Assembly: GCF_014204945.1 (NCBI RefSeq)
Contig: NZ_JACHMN010000002.1
Coordinates: forward strand, 2,627,001 to 2,691,000
Length of the DNA: 64,000 bases
Source of the DNA: Allocatelliglobosispora scoriae
GTDB taxonomy: Bacteria; Actinomycetota; Actinomycetes; Mycobacteriales; Micromonosporaceae
Direction: 5' to 3'
Shown here: positions 19,516-29,232 of the stretch, in pieces
Numbering within the stretch: position 1 is the stretch's first letter
Layout of the letters: the number at the start of each line of letters is the position of its first letter
Position numbers and translations under genes: made by a program
The notes under the pieces: model-generated
Databases searched by the model: none
What the model was told of the DNA's origin: nothing
The model's input: only the letters and a program-made list of their open reading frames with translations

Positions 19516-19590
19516 GATCACACCTTCTTCAGGGAAGTTGGCGTGATCATGGACCTTGATCACGCCAACTTTGGGGAAGATGGCGTGATC
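19516..19590. repeat. Family C repeat, copy 1 (75 bp)
   Basis: Two 33-bp dyads of the form GATCACACC...GGCGTGATC, separated by 9 bp. The centres contain a TTC..GGGAA motif. Confidence 0.9.
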
Positions 19591-19634
19591 TCCACTCTCC
19601 CGACCGCAGCCAGAAACCCCTCCGCCCGCCCGCT

Positions 19635-19670
19635 TAGCACCAACTCTTCAAGAGTTGCGGCGATCTTGGG
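19635..19670. repeat. Family B unit, right end of island 1
   Basis: TAGCAC, core CAACTCTTCAAGAGTTG (19641-19657), then CGGCGATCTTGGG; the reverse complement layout of the left unit. Confidence 0.9.
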
Positions 19671-19690
19671 CGGCGCGGCGCGGACGCGGG

Positions 19691-20452
19691 CTACGGTCGG
19701 GTGGGCGGTACTCGTTCGGCGAGGAACTCCTCCCACGTACGCGTGCCCACCGCCGCACCGTCGAGCACCAGGTTGTGGCCCGCCCGATAGGCCCGGCCGA
19801 CGGCACCCGGCAACCGGACCGGCACTGTCAACCGGCGCTTACCGCTCGCCCGCAGATAGCCGTCGAGCAGCTCACCGAAGGTGTAGATCTTCGGCCCGAC
19901 GAGGTCCGGCACGAAACCGGCCGGTTCACCAAGGGCCAGCTCGACCAGGCGGGCCGCGACCTCGCTCGTCTCGACGGGCTGGAGCCGGATACCGCTCGGG
20001 ACCGGCACGATCGGCGACTTCGCGAGCGCGCGTACGCCGGTGAACGCGAAGTCGTGGAACTGCGCGGCCCGCAGCGTCGTCCACGGCACACCCGATTCGG
20101 ACACGATCACCTCGGCGGCCGTCTTGGCCCGGTAGTAGCCCAGGGGCAGCCGATCAGCAGCGGCGACCGAGATGAAGACGACGTGCTGCACACCCGCCCC
20201 GACCGCCGCCCGCATCAGGTTGCGGGTCGCCTCGTCGTCGCCCTTGGGGCCGCCCGCGAGGTGCAGGACGGTCTCGATCCCGTCGAGCGCGGCCTCGATC
20301 CCTTCACCCTTGAGCAGGTCGGCGGTCACATGATCGGCACCGCTACCGTGGCGGCTCAGCACTCGCACCGACCGGCCGGCGTCGCGCAGCAGCGGTACGA
20401 CGAGGCGGCCGAGCTGTCCCGTGCCGCCGGTGACCAGGATGGATGTCGTCAT
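19691..20452 (-). CDS. NAD(P)-binding SDR/NmrA-like oxidoreductase
   Basis: 253 aa. The atypical SDR dinucleotide-binding motif 'VTGGTGQLGRLV' is at residues 7-18, with 'VFISVAAADRLPLGYYRAK' containing the Tyr-x-x-Lys-like region. NmrA/HSCARG-like proteins often act as redox sensors or as NAD(P)H-dependent reductases; which applies here cannot be told. A good SD (GAGAGGGAG) precedes the ATG. It lies 72 bp downstream of the FAD monooxygenase gene and may share its transcript. Confidence 0.82.
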   Translation of the reverse strand: MTTSILVTGGTGQLGRLVVPLLRDAGRSVRVLSRHGSGADHVTADLLKGEGIEAALDGIETVLHLAGGPKGDDEATRNLMRAAVGAGVQHVVFISVAAADRLPLGYYRAKTAAEVIVSESGVPWTTLRAAQFHDFAFTGVRALAKSPIVPVPSGIRLQPVETSEVAARLVELALGEPAGFVPDLVGPKIYTFGELLDGYLRASGKRRLTVPVRLPGAVGRAYRAGHNLVLDGAAVGTRTWEEFLAERVPPTRP

Positions 20453-20524
20453 GGCTGTCTCCCTCTCGTGTGTCTGCAGTGTTGACAGCGCGCGAGGGGG
20501 AAACGTGACACGGAGCGATGCCCG

Positions 20525-21721
20525 TCACACGTGCTCGGGGCGTACGCCGTAGCCGATCACCTTCGCCGGCTTGGCCTGCAGCGACGGGAACCGCTTGAGC
20601 AGCTTCACCGGCGCCGGTGCGTGCACGGCCTGATCGGTACCGAGGACGGCACCGATCACGAAGCCCTGGATCATCCGCTGGACGCGCTGCGTCACGTCGG
20701 TCGGGAAGCTCCGCCGCTTCTCCACCAGCGCCAGGTCGTCCGTGGTGATCGAGCCGTCGAGCAGCTTCGGCCCGAGCAGCCGGGCAGTCGCCACCGCGTC
20801 CTGCACCGCGAGGTTGACGCCGACCCCGCCGACCGGCGACATCGCGTGTGCGGCGTCACCGATGAGGAGGTAGCCGGGCCCGTGCCACTGCTTGAGCCGA
20901 TTGACCCGGACGGTGAGCAGCTTGACGTCGTCCCAGCTCGCGATCGCGTCGACCCGATCGGCGAGCGGCGGCACGAGCTGGGCGACCTTGGCCCGGAACT
21001 CGTCGAGCCCGCCCGCCCGAACCGTCTCGAAGCCGCCCTTCGGAATGACGTAGGCGCACTGGAAGTAGTCGCCGCGATCGATGACGATCATCAGTGCACC
21101 GGCACCGACGTGCATGTCGAGCCCGGCCGGGTCCGCCTCGCCCCGCGGGACACGGAACCACAGCACGTCCATCGGCGCACCATGCTCGACGGGGGTGAGG
21201 TGCAGCGCGTTGCGTACCGCCGAGAATCGACCGTCGCACGCGACCGTGAGCGACGCGCGGACCTCGACCACGGCTCCGGCCTGGTCTTTCGCCTGGACAC
21301 CGGTGACCGTGCCGTCGGCGGCGCGCAACACATCGACGACCTCGATCGAGCGCAGCAGCGTGAAGTTGGGCAGCTTCGCGGCCTCGGCGGCGAGCAGGTT
21401 GAGGAAGTCCCACTGTGGCAGAAGCATGATGTAGGGGTGCGCGCCCTTAAGCTGGGAGAAGTCCGCCACCGTGTAGGCGCCGTCGGCGAAGGTCATCCGC
21501 AGTTGGGAGGCCTTGCGACCGGGCAGCCGGGACACCTCGTCGCCGAGCCCGAGCTCATCGAGGAGGTCCAGCGTCGACGAGTGGATCGTGTCACCGCGGA
21601 AGTCGCGCAGGAAGTCGGCGTGCTTCTCCAGCACCACCACCTCGACCCCCTGACGAGCGAGGAGCAGACCGAGCACCAGCCCGGCCGGGCCGCCGCCCAC
21701 GACGCAGACCTGTGCCTCCAT
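20525..21721 (-). CDS. FAD-dependent monooxygenase (UbiH/aromatic hydroxylase type)
   Basis: 398 aa. The Rossmann FAD motif 'VVGGGPAGLVLGLLLARQG' is at residues 8-26; 'DGRFSAVRNAL' matches the DG motif and 'LIGDAAHAMSPVGGVGVN' the GD motif of class A flavoprotein hydroxylases. It hydroxylates an unknown aromatic or polyene substrate using NAD(P)H and O2. It is divergent from the TetR gene at 21781 with a shared 59-bp operator region, so it is the likely target of that repressor. Confidence 0.88.
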   Translation of the reverse strand: MEAQVCVVGGGPAGLVLGLLLARQGVEVVVLEKHADFLRDFRGDTIHSSTLDLLDELGLGDEVSRLPGRKASQLRMTFADGAYTVADFSQLKGAHPYIMLLPQWDFLNLLAAEAAKLPNFTLLRSIEVVDVLRAADGTVTGVQAKDQAGAVVEVRASLTVACDGRFSAVRNALHLTPVEHGAPMDVLWFRVPRGEADPAGLDMHVGAGALMIVIDRGDYFQCAYVIPKGGFETVRAGGLDEFRAKVAQLVPPLADRVDAIASWDDVKLLTVRVNRLKQWHGPGYLLIGDAAHAMSPVGGVGVNLAVQDAVATARLLGPKLLDGSITTDDLALVEKRRSFPTDVTQRVQRMIQGFVIGAVLGTDQAVHAPAPVKLLKRFPSLQAKPAKVIGYGVRPEHV

Positions 21722-21735
21722 GTGAACCTCCCCTT

Positions 21736-21755
21736 AATGCAACCCAAGTTGCTTT
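21736..21755. promoter_or_regulatory. TetR operator between the monooxygenase and its regulator
   Basis: The palindrome GCAAC-CCAA-GTTGC (21739-21752), with partly symmetric flanks, lies in the 59-bp divergent gap. Position and symmetry fit autoregulation by the adjacent TetR protein. Confidence 0.6.
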
Positions 21756-21780
21756 ACGATGAGCATAGAGGAGTTGATGC

Positions 21781-22380
21781 ATGAAGACCAGCATTCGACC
21801 CGGCGGCCGCAGCGCCCGGGTGCGCGCCGCCGTCATGGCCGCCACCCTGGATGAGCTGGCCAGAAACGGCTATGCCGACCTCACCGTGGAGAAGATCGCC
21901 GACCGGGCGGGTGTCAACAAGACGACCATCTATCGCCGCTGGTCCGACCTCGACGGGGTGCTCGCGGAGGTGCTCGCGGAGCTCGGCGCGACCGTGGTCG
22001 TCATCCCCGACACCGGCAGCTTCGACGGCGATCTGCGCACGCTCGGCGCGATGGTCCAGGCCGCACTCACCGACCCGCCCGTCGCCGCGCTGCTCACCGG
22101 CCTCGCGGCCGCCGCTCCCCGCAGCGCCCGCGCCGCGGCGGTCCTGCGCGACTTCTTCACCGAGCGCTACCGGCTCGCGGCCGAGATCGTGGACCGGGCA
22201 GTCGCGCGCGGCGAGCTTCCCCCCGACACCGATGGGTACGCCGTGATCGAAGCCGTCAGCGCCCCCTTCTATCACCGGTTACTGCTGACCAGGCAGCCTC
22301 TCGACGATCGCCTGACCACCCAGACGGTGCTGGCCGCGACCGCAGCCGCCCGTTCCGGCGCTTTCATCCCGCACCTCTGA
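21781..22380 (+). CDS. TetR-family regulator
   Basis: 199 aa. The N-terminal helix-turn-helix is 'TVEKIADRAGVNKTTIYRRW' (residues about 37-56). The C-terminal domain is of the TetR_C_11-like kind ('AALLTGLAAAAPRSARAAAVLRDFF'). An SD (AGAGGAG) lies 7 bp before the ATG. It probably represses the divergent monooxygenase and SDR genes and itself. Confidence 0.87.
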   Translation: MKTSIRPGGRSARVRAAVMAATLDELARNGYADLTVEKIADRAGVNKTTIYRRWSDLDGVLAEVLAELGATVVVIPDTGSFDGDLRTLGAMVQAALTDPPVAALLTGLAAAAPRSARAAAVLRDFFTERYRLAAEIVDRAVARGELPPDTDGYAVIEAVSAPFYHRLLLTRQPLDDRLTTQTVLAATAAARSGAFIPHL

Positions 22381-22394
22381 CTGCCGCGTTCCCT

Positions 22395-22460
22395 GTCACG
22401 TTTTGCAGCAAACCGTGCCCATTTTCGTGCTTGAGGCCACGCTTTGCAGCAAACCGTGCC
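22395..22460. repeat. Family A repeat, copy 4 (66 bp, degenerate right arm)
   Basis: The left arm is conserved, with loop CCATTTTC...TTGAGG; the right arm ends GCAAACCGTGCC instead of GCAAAACGTGAC. Confidence 0.85.
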
Positions 22461-22468
22461 GGCGTACC

Positions 22469-22502
22469 CAAGATCGCCGCAACTCTTCAAGAGTTGGTCC
22501 TA
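22469..22502. repeat. Family B unit, left end in island 2
   Basis: CAAGATCGCCG, then the core CAACTCTTCAAGAGTTG (22480-22496), then GTCCTAT. Confidence 0.9.
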
Positions 22503-22503
22503 T

Positions 22504-22580
22504 CCCCGCGCCCCGCGCCCCGCGCCCCGCGCCCCGCGCCCCGCGCCCCGCGCCCCGCGCCCCGCGCCCCGCGCCCCGCG
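22504..22580. repeat. 7-bp tandem array CCCCGCG x 11
   Basis: Eleven exact copies of CCCCGCG plus a partial one, ending 6 bp before the family C element. It has the same relative place as the GGCGCTC array of island 1, with a different unit of the same length. Confidence 0.95.
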
Positions 22581-22586
22581 CCCGAA

Positions 22587-22661
22587 GATCACACCATCTT
22601 CAGGGAAATAGGCGTGATCATGAACCAAGATCACACCTTCTTCGGGAAAGACGGCGTGATC
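22587..22661. repeat. Family C repeat, copy 2 (75 bp)
   Basis: Two 33-bp GATCACACC...GTGATC dyads separated by 9 bp, matching 19516-19590 with scattered changes. Confidence 0.9.
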
Positions 22662-22704
22662 TCCACACGCAGTGCGCAGCCCAAGCCCGACACCGCAGAC
22701 CCCA

Positions 22705-22738
22705 TAGCACCAACTCTTGAAGAGTTGCGGCGATCTTG
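22705..22738. repeat. Family B unit, right end in island 2
   Basis: TAGCAC, core CAACTCTTGAAGAGTTG (22711-22727), then CGGCGATCTTG. Confidence 0.9.
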
Positions 22739-22799
22739 GGCGCAGCCCGCCCACGCTTGCCCGCAGCCCGCAGCCCGCCCACGCTTGCGCGCAGTCCGT

Positions 22800-22865
22800 C
22801 CCACGCTTTGCAGCAAAGCGTGGCCTCAAACACGGAAATGGGCACGCTTTGCTGCAAAGCGTGCC
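22800..22865. repeat. Family A repeat, copy 5 (66 bp, inverted)
   Basis: The loop CCTCAAAC...GAAATGG is the reverse complement of the copy 4 loop pattern, so the two A copies of this island face each other. It ends 14 bp from the rdgB stop codon. Confidence 0.9.
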
Positions 22866-22879
22866 CCGGAATCCGCCGG

Positions 22880-23500
22880 CTACAGAGCCTTGGCGATCAC
22901 AGCCGCCAGCGCACGGAACGCCTTGCCCCGGTGGCTGATCGCGTCCTTCTCGGCCGGCTCCAGCTCGGCATTGGTCCTGGTCTGGCCCTCGGCGATGAAG
23001 ATCGGGTCGTACCCGAAGCCGCCCGTGCCTCGACCGGATCGCAGCACCCGACCCGGCATCTTGCCGTGCACCAGGTGCTCGCGCAGGTCCGTGGACCCGG
23101 ATGTCGGCGGCAGCACCAGCGCAGCCGCGCAGATGAACGCGCCGCCCCGGTGCTCATCCGGCACATCGCCGATCTGCCCGAGCAGCAGATCGAGATTCGC
23201 CTGGTCATCGCCGTGCCGGCCGGACCAGCGGGCGCTGAAGACACCCGGCATCCCGCTCAGCGCGTCGACGGCGAGACCGGAGTCGTCAGCGACCGTCGGC
23301 AGCCCCGTGTATCGGACTCCCTCCCGGGCCTTCATCAGCGCGTTCTCCGCGAAGGTGAGCCCCACCTCGGGCGCCTCCGGGTAGGTCTCGACATCGTCGA
23401 GCCCGACGAGTTCGACCGTGTGCAGCTCCGGTGAGGACGCCAGGATGCGGCGCAGCTCGTCGAGCTTCTTGACGTTGCGGGTGGCGAGCAGCAGACGCAT
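22880..23500 (-). CDS. rdgB: XTP/dITP diphosphatase (RdgB/HAM1)
   Basis: 206 aa from the ATG at 23500. It removes non-canonical purine nucleotides by hydrolysing XTP and dITP to monophosphates. Signatures are 'LLATRNVKKLDEL', 'TFAENALMKA', 'VADDSGLAVDAL' and 'GFGYDPIF', followed by 'SHRGKA'. A GTG at 23509 overlaps the rph stop by 4 bp, but the SD 'AGAGG' is better spaced for the ATG. It is last in the murI-MBL-rph-rdgB operon. Confidence 0.94.
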   Translation of the reverse strand: MRLLLATRNVKKLDELRRILASSPELHTVELVGLDDVETYPEAPEVGLTFAENALMKAREGVRYTGLPTVADDSGLAVDALSGMPGVFSARWSGRHGDDQANLDLLLGQIGDVPDEHRGGAFICAAALVLPPTSGSTDLREHLVHGKMPGRVLRSGRGTGGFGYDPIFIAEGQTRTNAELEPAEKDAISHRGKAFRALAAVIAKAL

Positions 23501-23505
23501 CGTGA

Positions 23506-24252
23506 TCACCTCTTCAGGTCGGTGGCGAGTGCCAGGGCCTGAGCGGTGGCGAGCTGCTGACAGCCCGCGATCCCCAGGTCCAGCAGCGCGTTTAGCTGGT
23601 CACGGTTGAAGACACCGTCCTCGCCGGTGCCCTGGACCTCGACGAACTCGCCGGTGCCCGTACAAACGATGTTCATGTCGACCTCGGCCGCGACGTCCTC
23701 GTCGTAGCAGAGGTCCAGGCGGGGTTCGCCCGCGATGATGCCGACGCTGACCGCGGCGACCGAGCGGTGCAGGGTCGTCGCGACGGTCTGCTTGCGGGTG
23801 AGCGCGTTCTTGGCGGCGAGCCACGACACGGCGTCGTGCAGCGCGACGTAGGCGCCGGTGATCGCGGCGGTCCGCGTCCCACCGTCGGCCTGGAGCACAT
23901 CGCAGTCGAGCACGATGGAGTTCTCCCCCAAAGCCTTCAGATCTATGCATGCGCGCAGGCTTCGACCGATCAACCGCGAGATCTCATGGGTACGCCCGCC
24001 GACCTTGCCCTTCACCGCCTCGCGATCGTTACGCGTGGTGGTGGCCCGGGGCAGCATGGCGTATTCGCTCGTCAGCCAGCCGAGCCCCGATCCCTTGCGC
24101 CACCGCGGCACGCCCTCGGTGACGCTGGCGGTGCACAGGACCTTGGTGTTGCCGAACTCGACGAGGACCGACCCTTCGGCGTGCATCGTCCAGTTCCGAG
24201 TGATCTTCACGGGGCGCAGCTGATTCGCTTTGCGGCCATCGGGTCGGGTCAT
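23506..24252 (-). CDS. rph: Ribonuclease PH
   Basis: 248 aa. A phosphorolytic 3'-5' exoribonuclease that trims tRNA 3' ends. The family blocks are intact: '[12 protein letters not shown]', '[18 protein letters not shown]', '[22 protein letters not shown]' and '[20 protein letters not shown]'. It is directly upstream of rdgB, the arrangement kept across actinobacteria. Confidence 0.97.
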   Translation of the reverse strand: MTRPDGRKANQLRPVKITRNWTMHAEGSVLVEFGNTKVLCTASVTEGVPRWRKGSGLGWLTSEYAMLPRATTTRNDREAVKGKVGGRTHEISRLIGRSLRACIDLKALGENSIVLDCDVLQADGGTRTAAITGAYVALHDAVSWLAAKNALTRKQTVATTLHRSVAAVSVGIIAGEPRLDLCYDEDVAAEVDMNIVCTGTGEFVEVQGTGEDGVFNRDQLNALLDLGIAGCQQLATAQALALATDLKR

Positions 24253-24277
24253 GAAGACACCTTATGTGCCGGATGTG

Positions 24278-25024
24278 TCAGACCTCGTAGCGGGCACCCG
24301 GACGGGCTATTTCAACCGGTCCGGCGAACGCCGAAGCTGCCGCCTCGAACGTCTCCACCTCGCTGCCCCACGCGGTGACGAGGTGCGTGAGCAGCAGCTT
24401 GCCGACGCTCGCCTTCGTCGCGACCTCGCCCGCCTCGCGACCGGTGAGGTGCAGGCCCGGCGGGTTGTCGACACCGTCGAGGTAGGAGGCCTCGCAGAGG
24501 AAGAGGTCCGCGCCGTGCGCCAGCCGCAGCAGCGAGTCGCACATCGCGGTGTCGGCGGAGTAGGTGAGCACCTTGCCCTCGTGCTCCAGCCGGACGCCGT
24601 AGGTCTCGACGGGGTGGTTGACCCGGTCGACGCTGACGGTGAAGGGCCCGATCGGGAAGCTGCCCGGCTGCAGGCCGTAGAAGGTGTAGACGTCGTCGAG
24701 CGGCCCTTCCTCGTGGCTGTAGGCCGCGGCGAGCCGCTCGGGGGCACCGGCCGGTGCGTAGACCGGCAGCGCCGGGTAGGGCCCGTCCGGTGCGTACCGC
24801 CGGACCACCACATAGGAAACCGCGTCCAGCATGTGGTCACAGTGCAGGTGGCTGAGCAGGATCGCGTCGACCGCCTTGATCCCCGCGTAGCGCTGCAGCG
24901 CCGACAGCGAGCCGGAGCCGAAGTCGATCAGCAGGCGGAACCCGTCCGCCTCGACGAGGTATGCGGAGCATGCGGCCTCCGGACCAGGAAAGCTCCCCGC
25001 ACACCCCAGAACAGTGAGCCTCAC
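24278..25024 (-). CDS. MBL-fold metallohydrolase, Rv1339-like (cAMP phosphodiesterase group)
   Basis: 248 aa. The metallo-beta-lactamase fold has the metal motif 'SHLHCDHM' (about residues 58-65) and the N-terminal '[13 protein letters not shown]' typical of this group. The position between murI and rph is that of M. tuberculosis Rv1339, reported as an atypical class II cAMP phosphodiesterase. That function is inferred here from fold and synteny. It overlaps murI by 4 bp. Confidence 0.88.
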   Translation of the reverse strand: MRLTVLGCAGSFPGPEAACSAYLVEADGFRLLIDFGSGSLSALQRYAGIKAVDAILLSHLHCDHMLDAVSYVVVRRYAPDGPYPALPVYAPAGAPERLAAAYSHEEGPLDDVYTFYGLQPGSFPIGPFTVSVDRVNHPVETYGVRLEHEGKVLTYSADTAMCDSLLRLAHGADLFLCEASYLDGVDNPPGLHLTGREAGEVATKASVGKLLLTHLVTAWGSEVETFEAAASAFAGPVEIARPGARYEV

Positions 25025-25836
25025 GCCGTCGCCCCCACAGACATCGTGTTACCTAGCTCTCCCAGGCTGAGTTCCCCGACAAAACGCTTCGCCAGCTTGT
25101 CGAACGGTCCGACATCGCCGGTGACGCGCAGTTCGTGCCGCGGCGGCGGGGCATCGTCCGGCCTGACGATGTCCTGCTGCACCAACACGCGATAAACGTC
25201 CTTCGCCGTCTCGTCGGCGCTGGAGACCAGGGTGACCTGATCACCCATCACCAGGCTGAGCACTCCCGAGAGCAACGGGTAGTGCGTGCACCCGAGGACA
25301 AGCGTATCCACGTCGGCTCGCTGCAGGGGCTCAAGATATCCACTGGCCAGGCCCAACAGGGCGCGGCCGGAGGTGATCCCCCGCTCGACGAAGTCGACGA
25401 ACTGCGGGCAGGCCACCGAGGTGATCGTGGCCTGCGGTGCAGCGGCGAAGGCGTCCTCGTAGGCGCCGCTCGCGATGGTTCCGGCCGTGCCGATCACACC
25501 GATCCTGCCGTTGCGGGTCGCCGCCACGGCCCGCCGGACGGCCGGGCGGATGACCTCCACGACCGGGATGTCATAGCGCTCCCGCACGTCCGCGAGGCAC
25601 GCGGCGATCGCCGTGTTGCACGCGATCACCAGCAGCTTGACATCCTGCGCGGCGAGCTCGTCCAGGCACGCGAGCGCGTATTTGCGCACGTCAGCGAGCG
25701 GCTTGGGCCCGTAGGGCACATGCGCGGTGTCCCCGAGGTAGAGCAGGCGCTCATGCGGGAGCTGATCCAGGATTGCCCGAGCAACCGTCAGCCCGCCGAC
25801 TCCCGAGTCGAAGATGCCGATCGGCGCGTCCGTCAC
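25021..25836 (-). CDS. murI: Glutamate racemase
   Basis: 271 aa from the GTG at 25836, the usual length; longer starts (to 25929) add a non-conserved tail. It makes D-glutamate for peptidoglycan. The two catalytic cysteines are in 'IACNTAIAA' and 'LGCTHYPLL', with '[12 protein letters not shown]' at the N-terminus. First gene of the operon with MBL, rph and rdgB. Confidence 0.95.
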   Translation of the reverse strand: MTDAPIGIFDSGVGGLTVARAILDQLPHERLLYLGDTAHVPYGPKPLADVRKYALACLDELAAQDVKLLVIACNTAIAACLADVRERYDIPVVEVIRPAVRRAVAATRNGRIGVIGTAGTIASGAYEDAFAAAPQATITSVACPQFVDFVERGITSGRALLGLASGYLEPLQRADVDTLVLGCTHYPLLSGVLSLVMGDQVTLVSSADETAKDVYRVLVQQDIVRPDDAPPPRHELRVTGDVGPFDKLAKRFVGELSLGELGNTMSVGATA

Positions 25837-25967
25837 GGAGGGCAGCCTACGCTCAAGGTGCTCGGTCCCTGAAAGGTCTGATCGAACTTGTCGCGAAAGT
25901 GACATCGCCACCTGCGAGGACGTCACCACATAGCGTTACGTGGGCCACATCCGGGCGTTGGACAGGC

Positions 25968-26399
25968 GTGGCTGAGACAACGTCAACCAGTGCGGTCTCG
26001 GTGGCAGAGCCCGAGCCCGGCACCACCAGGACCCTGGGCGCGCTCCCGATCGAACCGCGGACCGAACCCCGCATGACCCCCATGCCCACCGGTTCGATCG
26101 GCATTCCCGGTGAGCACGACCCCGCGCCCCAGCACGGCCGGATGCTCCTGCTCAGCGCCTGGACCGCCGTCCTGGTGCTGATCGGGCTGGTCGCCGCGGC
26201 TCGGATCTTCGCCGCCATCCTGCTCAACTCGGGGCCGAACTGGCTGGTCCCGACGAGCATCGCGATCGGGTCGTTCGGCGTGGTCGCGGCGGTCGTCGCG
26301 TTCGCCTCGATCCACCGCGCGATCTGGGCCTACTCCGCGCTGGGCGTCTCGACGGCGGCACTCGCCGCCAACCTCGCCCTCCTGCTCAACTACCTCTAG
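25968..26399 (+). CDS. Small membrane protein, unknown function
   Basis: 143 aa from the GTG at 25968. A Thr/Pro-rich N-terminal half (residues 1-55) is followed by three hydrophobic segments ending at the C-terminus ('LLLSAWTAVLVLIGLV', 'TSIAIGSFGVVAAVVAF', 'GVSTAALAANLALLLN'). No known domain is recognised. It occupies the place where mycobacteria carry a rhomboid gene (Rv1337), but it is on the opposite strand and lacks GxSG. It is divergent from murI and convergent with cysM. Confidence 0.6.
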   Translation: MAETTSTSAVSVAEPEPGTTRTLGALPIEPRTEPRMTPMPTGSIGIPGEHDPAPQHGRMLLLSAWTAVLVLIGLVAAARIFAAILLNSGPNWLVPTSIAIGSFGVVAAVVAFASIHRAIWAYSALGVSTAALAANLALLLNYL

Positions 26400-26406
26400 C
26401 CGCGCT

Positions 26407-27764
<1,358 letters not shown>

Positions 27765-27805
27765 GGAAGTCTCCTAGAGGTCGAGCAGAGCGAACAGAAC
27801 GATGG

Positions 27806-28297
27806 TCAGCTCTGGCTGCGACACTCGTAATCAACCGTGGAAGGGCTCTGCCCGAACATGTAGGACTGAACTGCGTGCTCATCGGCGGTCGCTCCCACGA
27901 CCTTCACCGGCTCCTCAGTCACCACGCCGTCAAGGATACGAAATGAGCGAACTTCCGTCACATCCGGCTCGCGTGTTGAGACGAGGAGATAGTGCGCTCC
28001 CGGCTCGCCCGCGAAGGAGACGTCGGTCCGCGACGGGTACGCCTCGGTGGCGGTGTGCGAGTGATAGATGATCACCGGCTCCTCGTCCCGATCGTCCATC
28101 TCGCGCCAGACCCGGAGCTGCTCGGTCGGGTCGAAACGGTAGAACGTGGTCGAGCGCTCGATGTTGTCCATCGGAATGTGCCTGGTGGGAGCGTCGGCGC
28201 CGATCGGACCCGCGACCACGCCGCAGGCCTCGTCCGGGTGATCCCGGCGGGCATGCGCGGCGATCGCGTCCAGCATCGCGCGGTCAATGGTCAGCAC
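27806..28297 (-). CDS. mec: JAMM/MPN+ metalloprotease Mec
   Basis: 163 aa from the GTG at 28297. The JAMM zinc motif is complete: Glu in 'DEACGVVAG' and H-x-H-x7-S-x2-D in 'HSHTATEAYPSRTD'. In M. tuberculosis, Mec cleaves cysteine from the CysO-cysteine adduct to release the product and regenerate CysO. It lies 41 bp upstream of cysO. Here it may in addition remove the CysO C-terminal extension, which is inference. Confidence 0.93.
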   Translation of the reverse strand: MLTIDRAMLDAIAAHARRDHPDEACGVVAGPIGADAPTRHIPMDNIERSTTFYRFDPTEQLRVWREMDDRDEEPVIIYHSHTATEAYPSRTDVSFAGEPGAHYLLVSTREPDVTEVRSFRILDGVVTEEPVKVVGATADEHAVQSYMFGQSPSTVDYECRSQS

Positions 28298-28344
28298 GTG
28301 AGCCAGCCTATCCGTCGCGGGTGCGTGCATTTCTCAGGTGTGAT

Positions 28345-28845
28345 TCACTCCATAACCGCGTCGAGGAGAGCTTCCTGGAGGTAACCCAGGTAGGCGTAGA
28401 CGCTCAACTGGAACACGCGGGAAGAACCCGGGTCACGCAGCACGGCGTCGTCGACCTCCTCCTCCACGTCGGTGTCGTCGGTGATCTCCAGCCGCACGCC
28501 GAGCGCGAGCCGGGCGTCGTTGATCGCCCGCAGCCACGCCTCGGCCGACTCCGGATCGAGGCGAACCTCGCCGGCACCGTCGGTCGGGAGTGTCGCGAGG
28601 ACCGCGCCCGCCTGATCGATCTTGCCGGTCTTGAGGTCGCCCTCGGTGAACCGCCGGTACTCGGCGGCCTCCAGCGGATCGTCGGGGTAGACGTCCGGGA
28701 AGAGGCGCCCGACCACCGGATCCTCGTGATCGAAGCCCTCGGTGAGCAGCGACACCACTTCGGAGGCGACCTTGCGCAGCACTCTGACCTCGTCGGCGGT
28801 CAGGTCGGCCACGCACTCGGCGCCCTCTCGCCGAAACATCGTCAC
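28345..28845 (-). CDS. DUF2017 domain protein
   Basis: 166 aa from the GTG at 28845 (ATG at 28839 also possible). The sequence matches the actinobacterial DUF2017 family that nearly always follows clpS ('LRKVASEVVSLLTEG', 'RLFPDVYPDDPLEAAEYRR', 'YAYLGYLQEALL'). Function unknown; the clpS link suggests a role with the Clp protease. It overlaps clpS by 4 bp (GTGA). Confidence 0.88.
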   Translation of the reverse strand: MTMFRREGAECVADLTADEVRVLRKVASEVVSLLTEGFDHEDPVVGRLFPDVYPDDPLEAAEYRRFTEGDLKTGKIDQAGAVLATLPTDGAGEVRLDPESAEAWLRAINDARLALGVRLEITDDTDVEEEVDDAVLRDPGSSRVFQLSVYAYLGYLQEALLDAVME

Positions 28846-29132
28846 TGGCGCGCCACCGTGGCCCAGAGGCCGTAATTGTGCAGGCGGGAAGCGTCGTACT
28901 CCATCCGCTCGCGGGCACCGCTGGTCACGACGACCCGACCCTTCGTATGCATGTCCCACATCATGATCTCGGCCTCGTCACGGCTGTAGCCGAACTCTTT
29001 CTGGAAGACAAAAACGACATACGTCATCAAATTAATCGGGTCATTATGCGCGATCGTGACCCAGGGCCGGGCGGATTCCGGCGCTTCGTCAGTCTCCTGC
29101 CGCTCAACCGGCTGGACCTGGGGAGTGGCCAT
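28842..29132 (-). CDS. clpS: ATP-dependent Clp protease adaptor ClpS
   Basis: 96 aa. ClpS delivers N-degron substrates to ClpC/ClpA. Conserved features are 'VTIAHNDPINLMTYVVFVF' (substrate pocket residues), 'DEAEIMMWDMHTKGRVVV' and the C-terminal 'ERMEYDASRLHNYGL'. Start at the ATG at 29132. It is divergent from pncB. Confidence 0.95.
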   Translation of the reverse strand: MATPQVQPVERQETDEAPESARPWVTIAHNDPINLMTYVVFVFQKEFGYSRDEAEIMMWDMHTKGRVVVTSGARERMEYDASRLHNYGLWATVARQ

Positions 29133-29232
29133 GCCCCCAATCCTGCCACGGACTTCCGGAAACACAGACCCCTTGGTTACCTGTCCGTGCCCGCGAACCT
29201 CACTCGCCGCTCCTGACGCATATGGTGAGCGA

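Larger units (their letters stand above)
19312..19670. repeat. Composite repeat island 1 between hutH and an SDR gene
   Basis: No gene is seen in 19202-19690. Order: B unit, family A copy, seven-copy 7-bp tandem array, family C copy, B unit in inverted orientation. The two B units, with outward tails CCCAAGATCGCC / GGCGATCTTGGG, look like roughly 35-bp terminal inverted repeats of a 359-bp element. The upstream 19202-19311 is Pro/Gly-codon-like low-complexity sequence with nothing recognised. Confidence 0.8.
22395..22865. repeat. Composite repeat island 2 between TetR and rdgB
   Basis: No gene is seen in 22381-22879. Order: A, B, eleven-copy 7-bp array, C, inverted B, degenerate CAGCCCGCCCACGCTTGC repeats (22742-22797), inverted A. 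The island is close to mirror-symmetric about the C element. It shares the order B - 7-mer array - C - B' with island 1. Confidence 0.8.

Noticed and set aside
19464-22580. CRISPR array
   Set aside because: The tandem units are 7 bp and perfectly contiguous with no spacers, and no cas genes are present.
22504-22830. Small proteins encoded by the repeat islands (repetitive Pro/Arg/Ala frames)
   Set aside because: They are translations of tandem repeats and palindromes, lack ribosome binding sites and exist on both strands.
19202-22879. Insertion sequence or integrated phage
   Set aside because: No transposase, integrase or phage gene is seen; the islands hold only short repeats.
25968-26399. 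Rhomboid protease, from synteny with Rv1337
   Set aside because: Only three hydrophobic segments, no GxSG motif, and the opposite strand.
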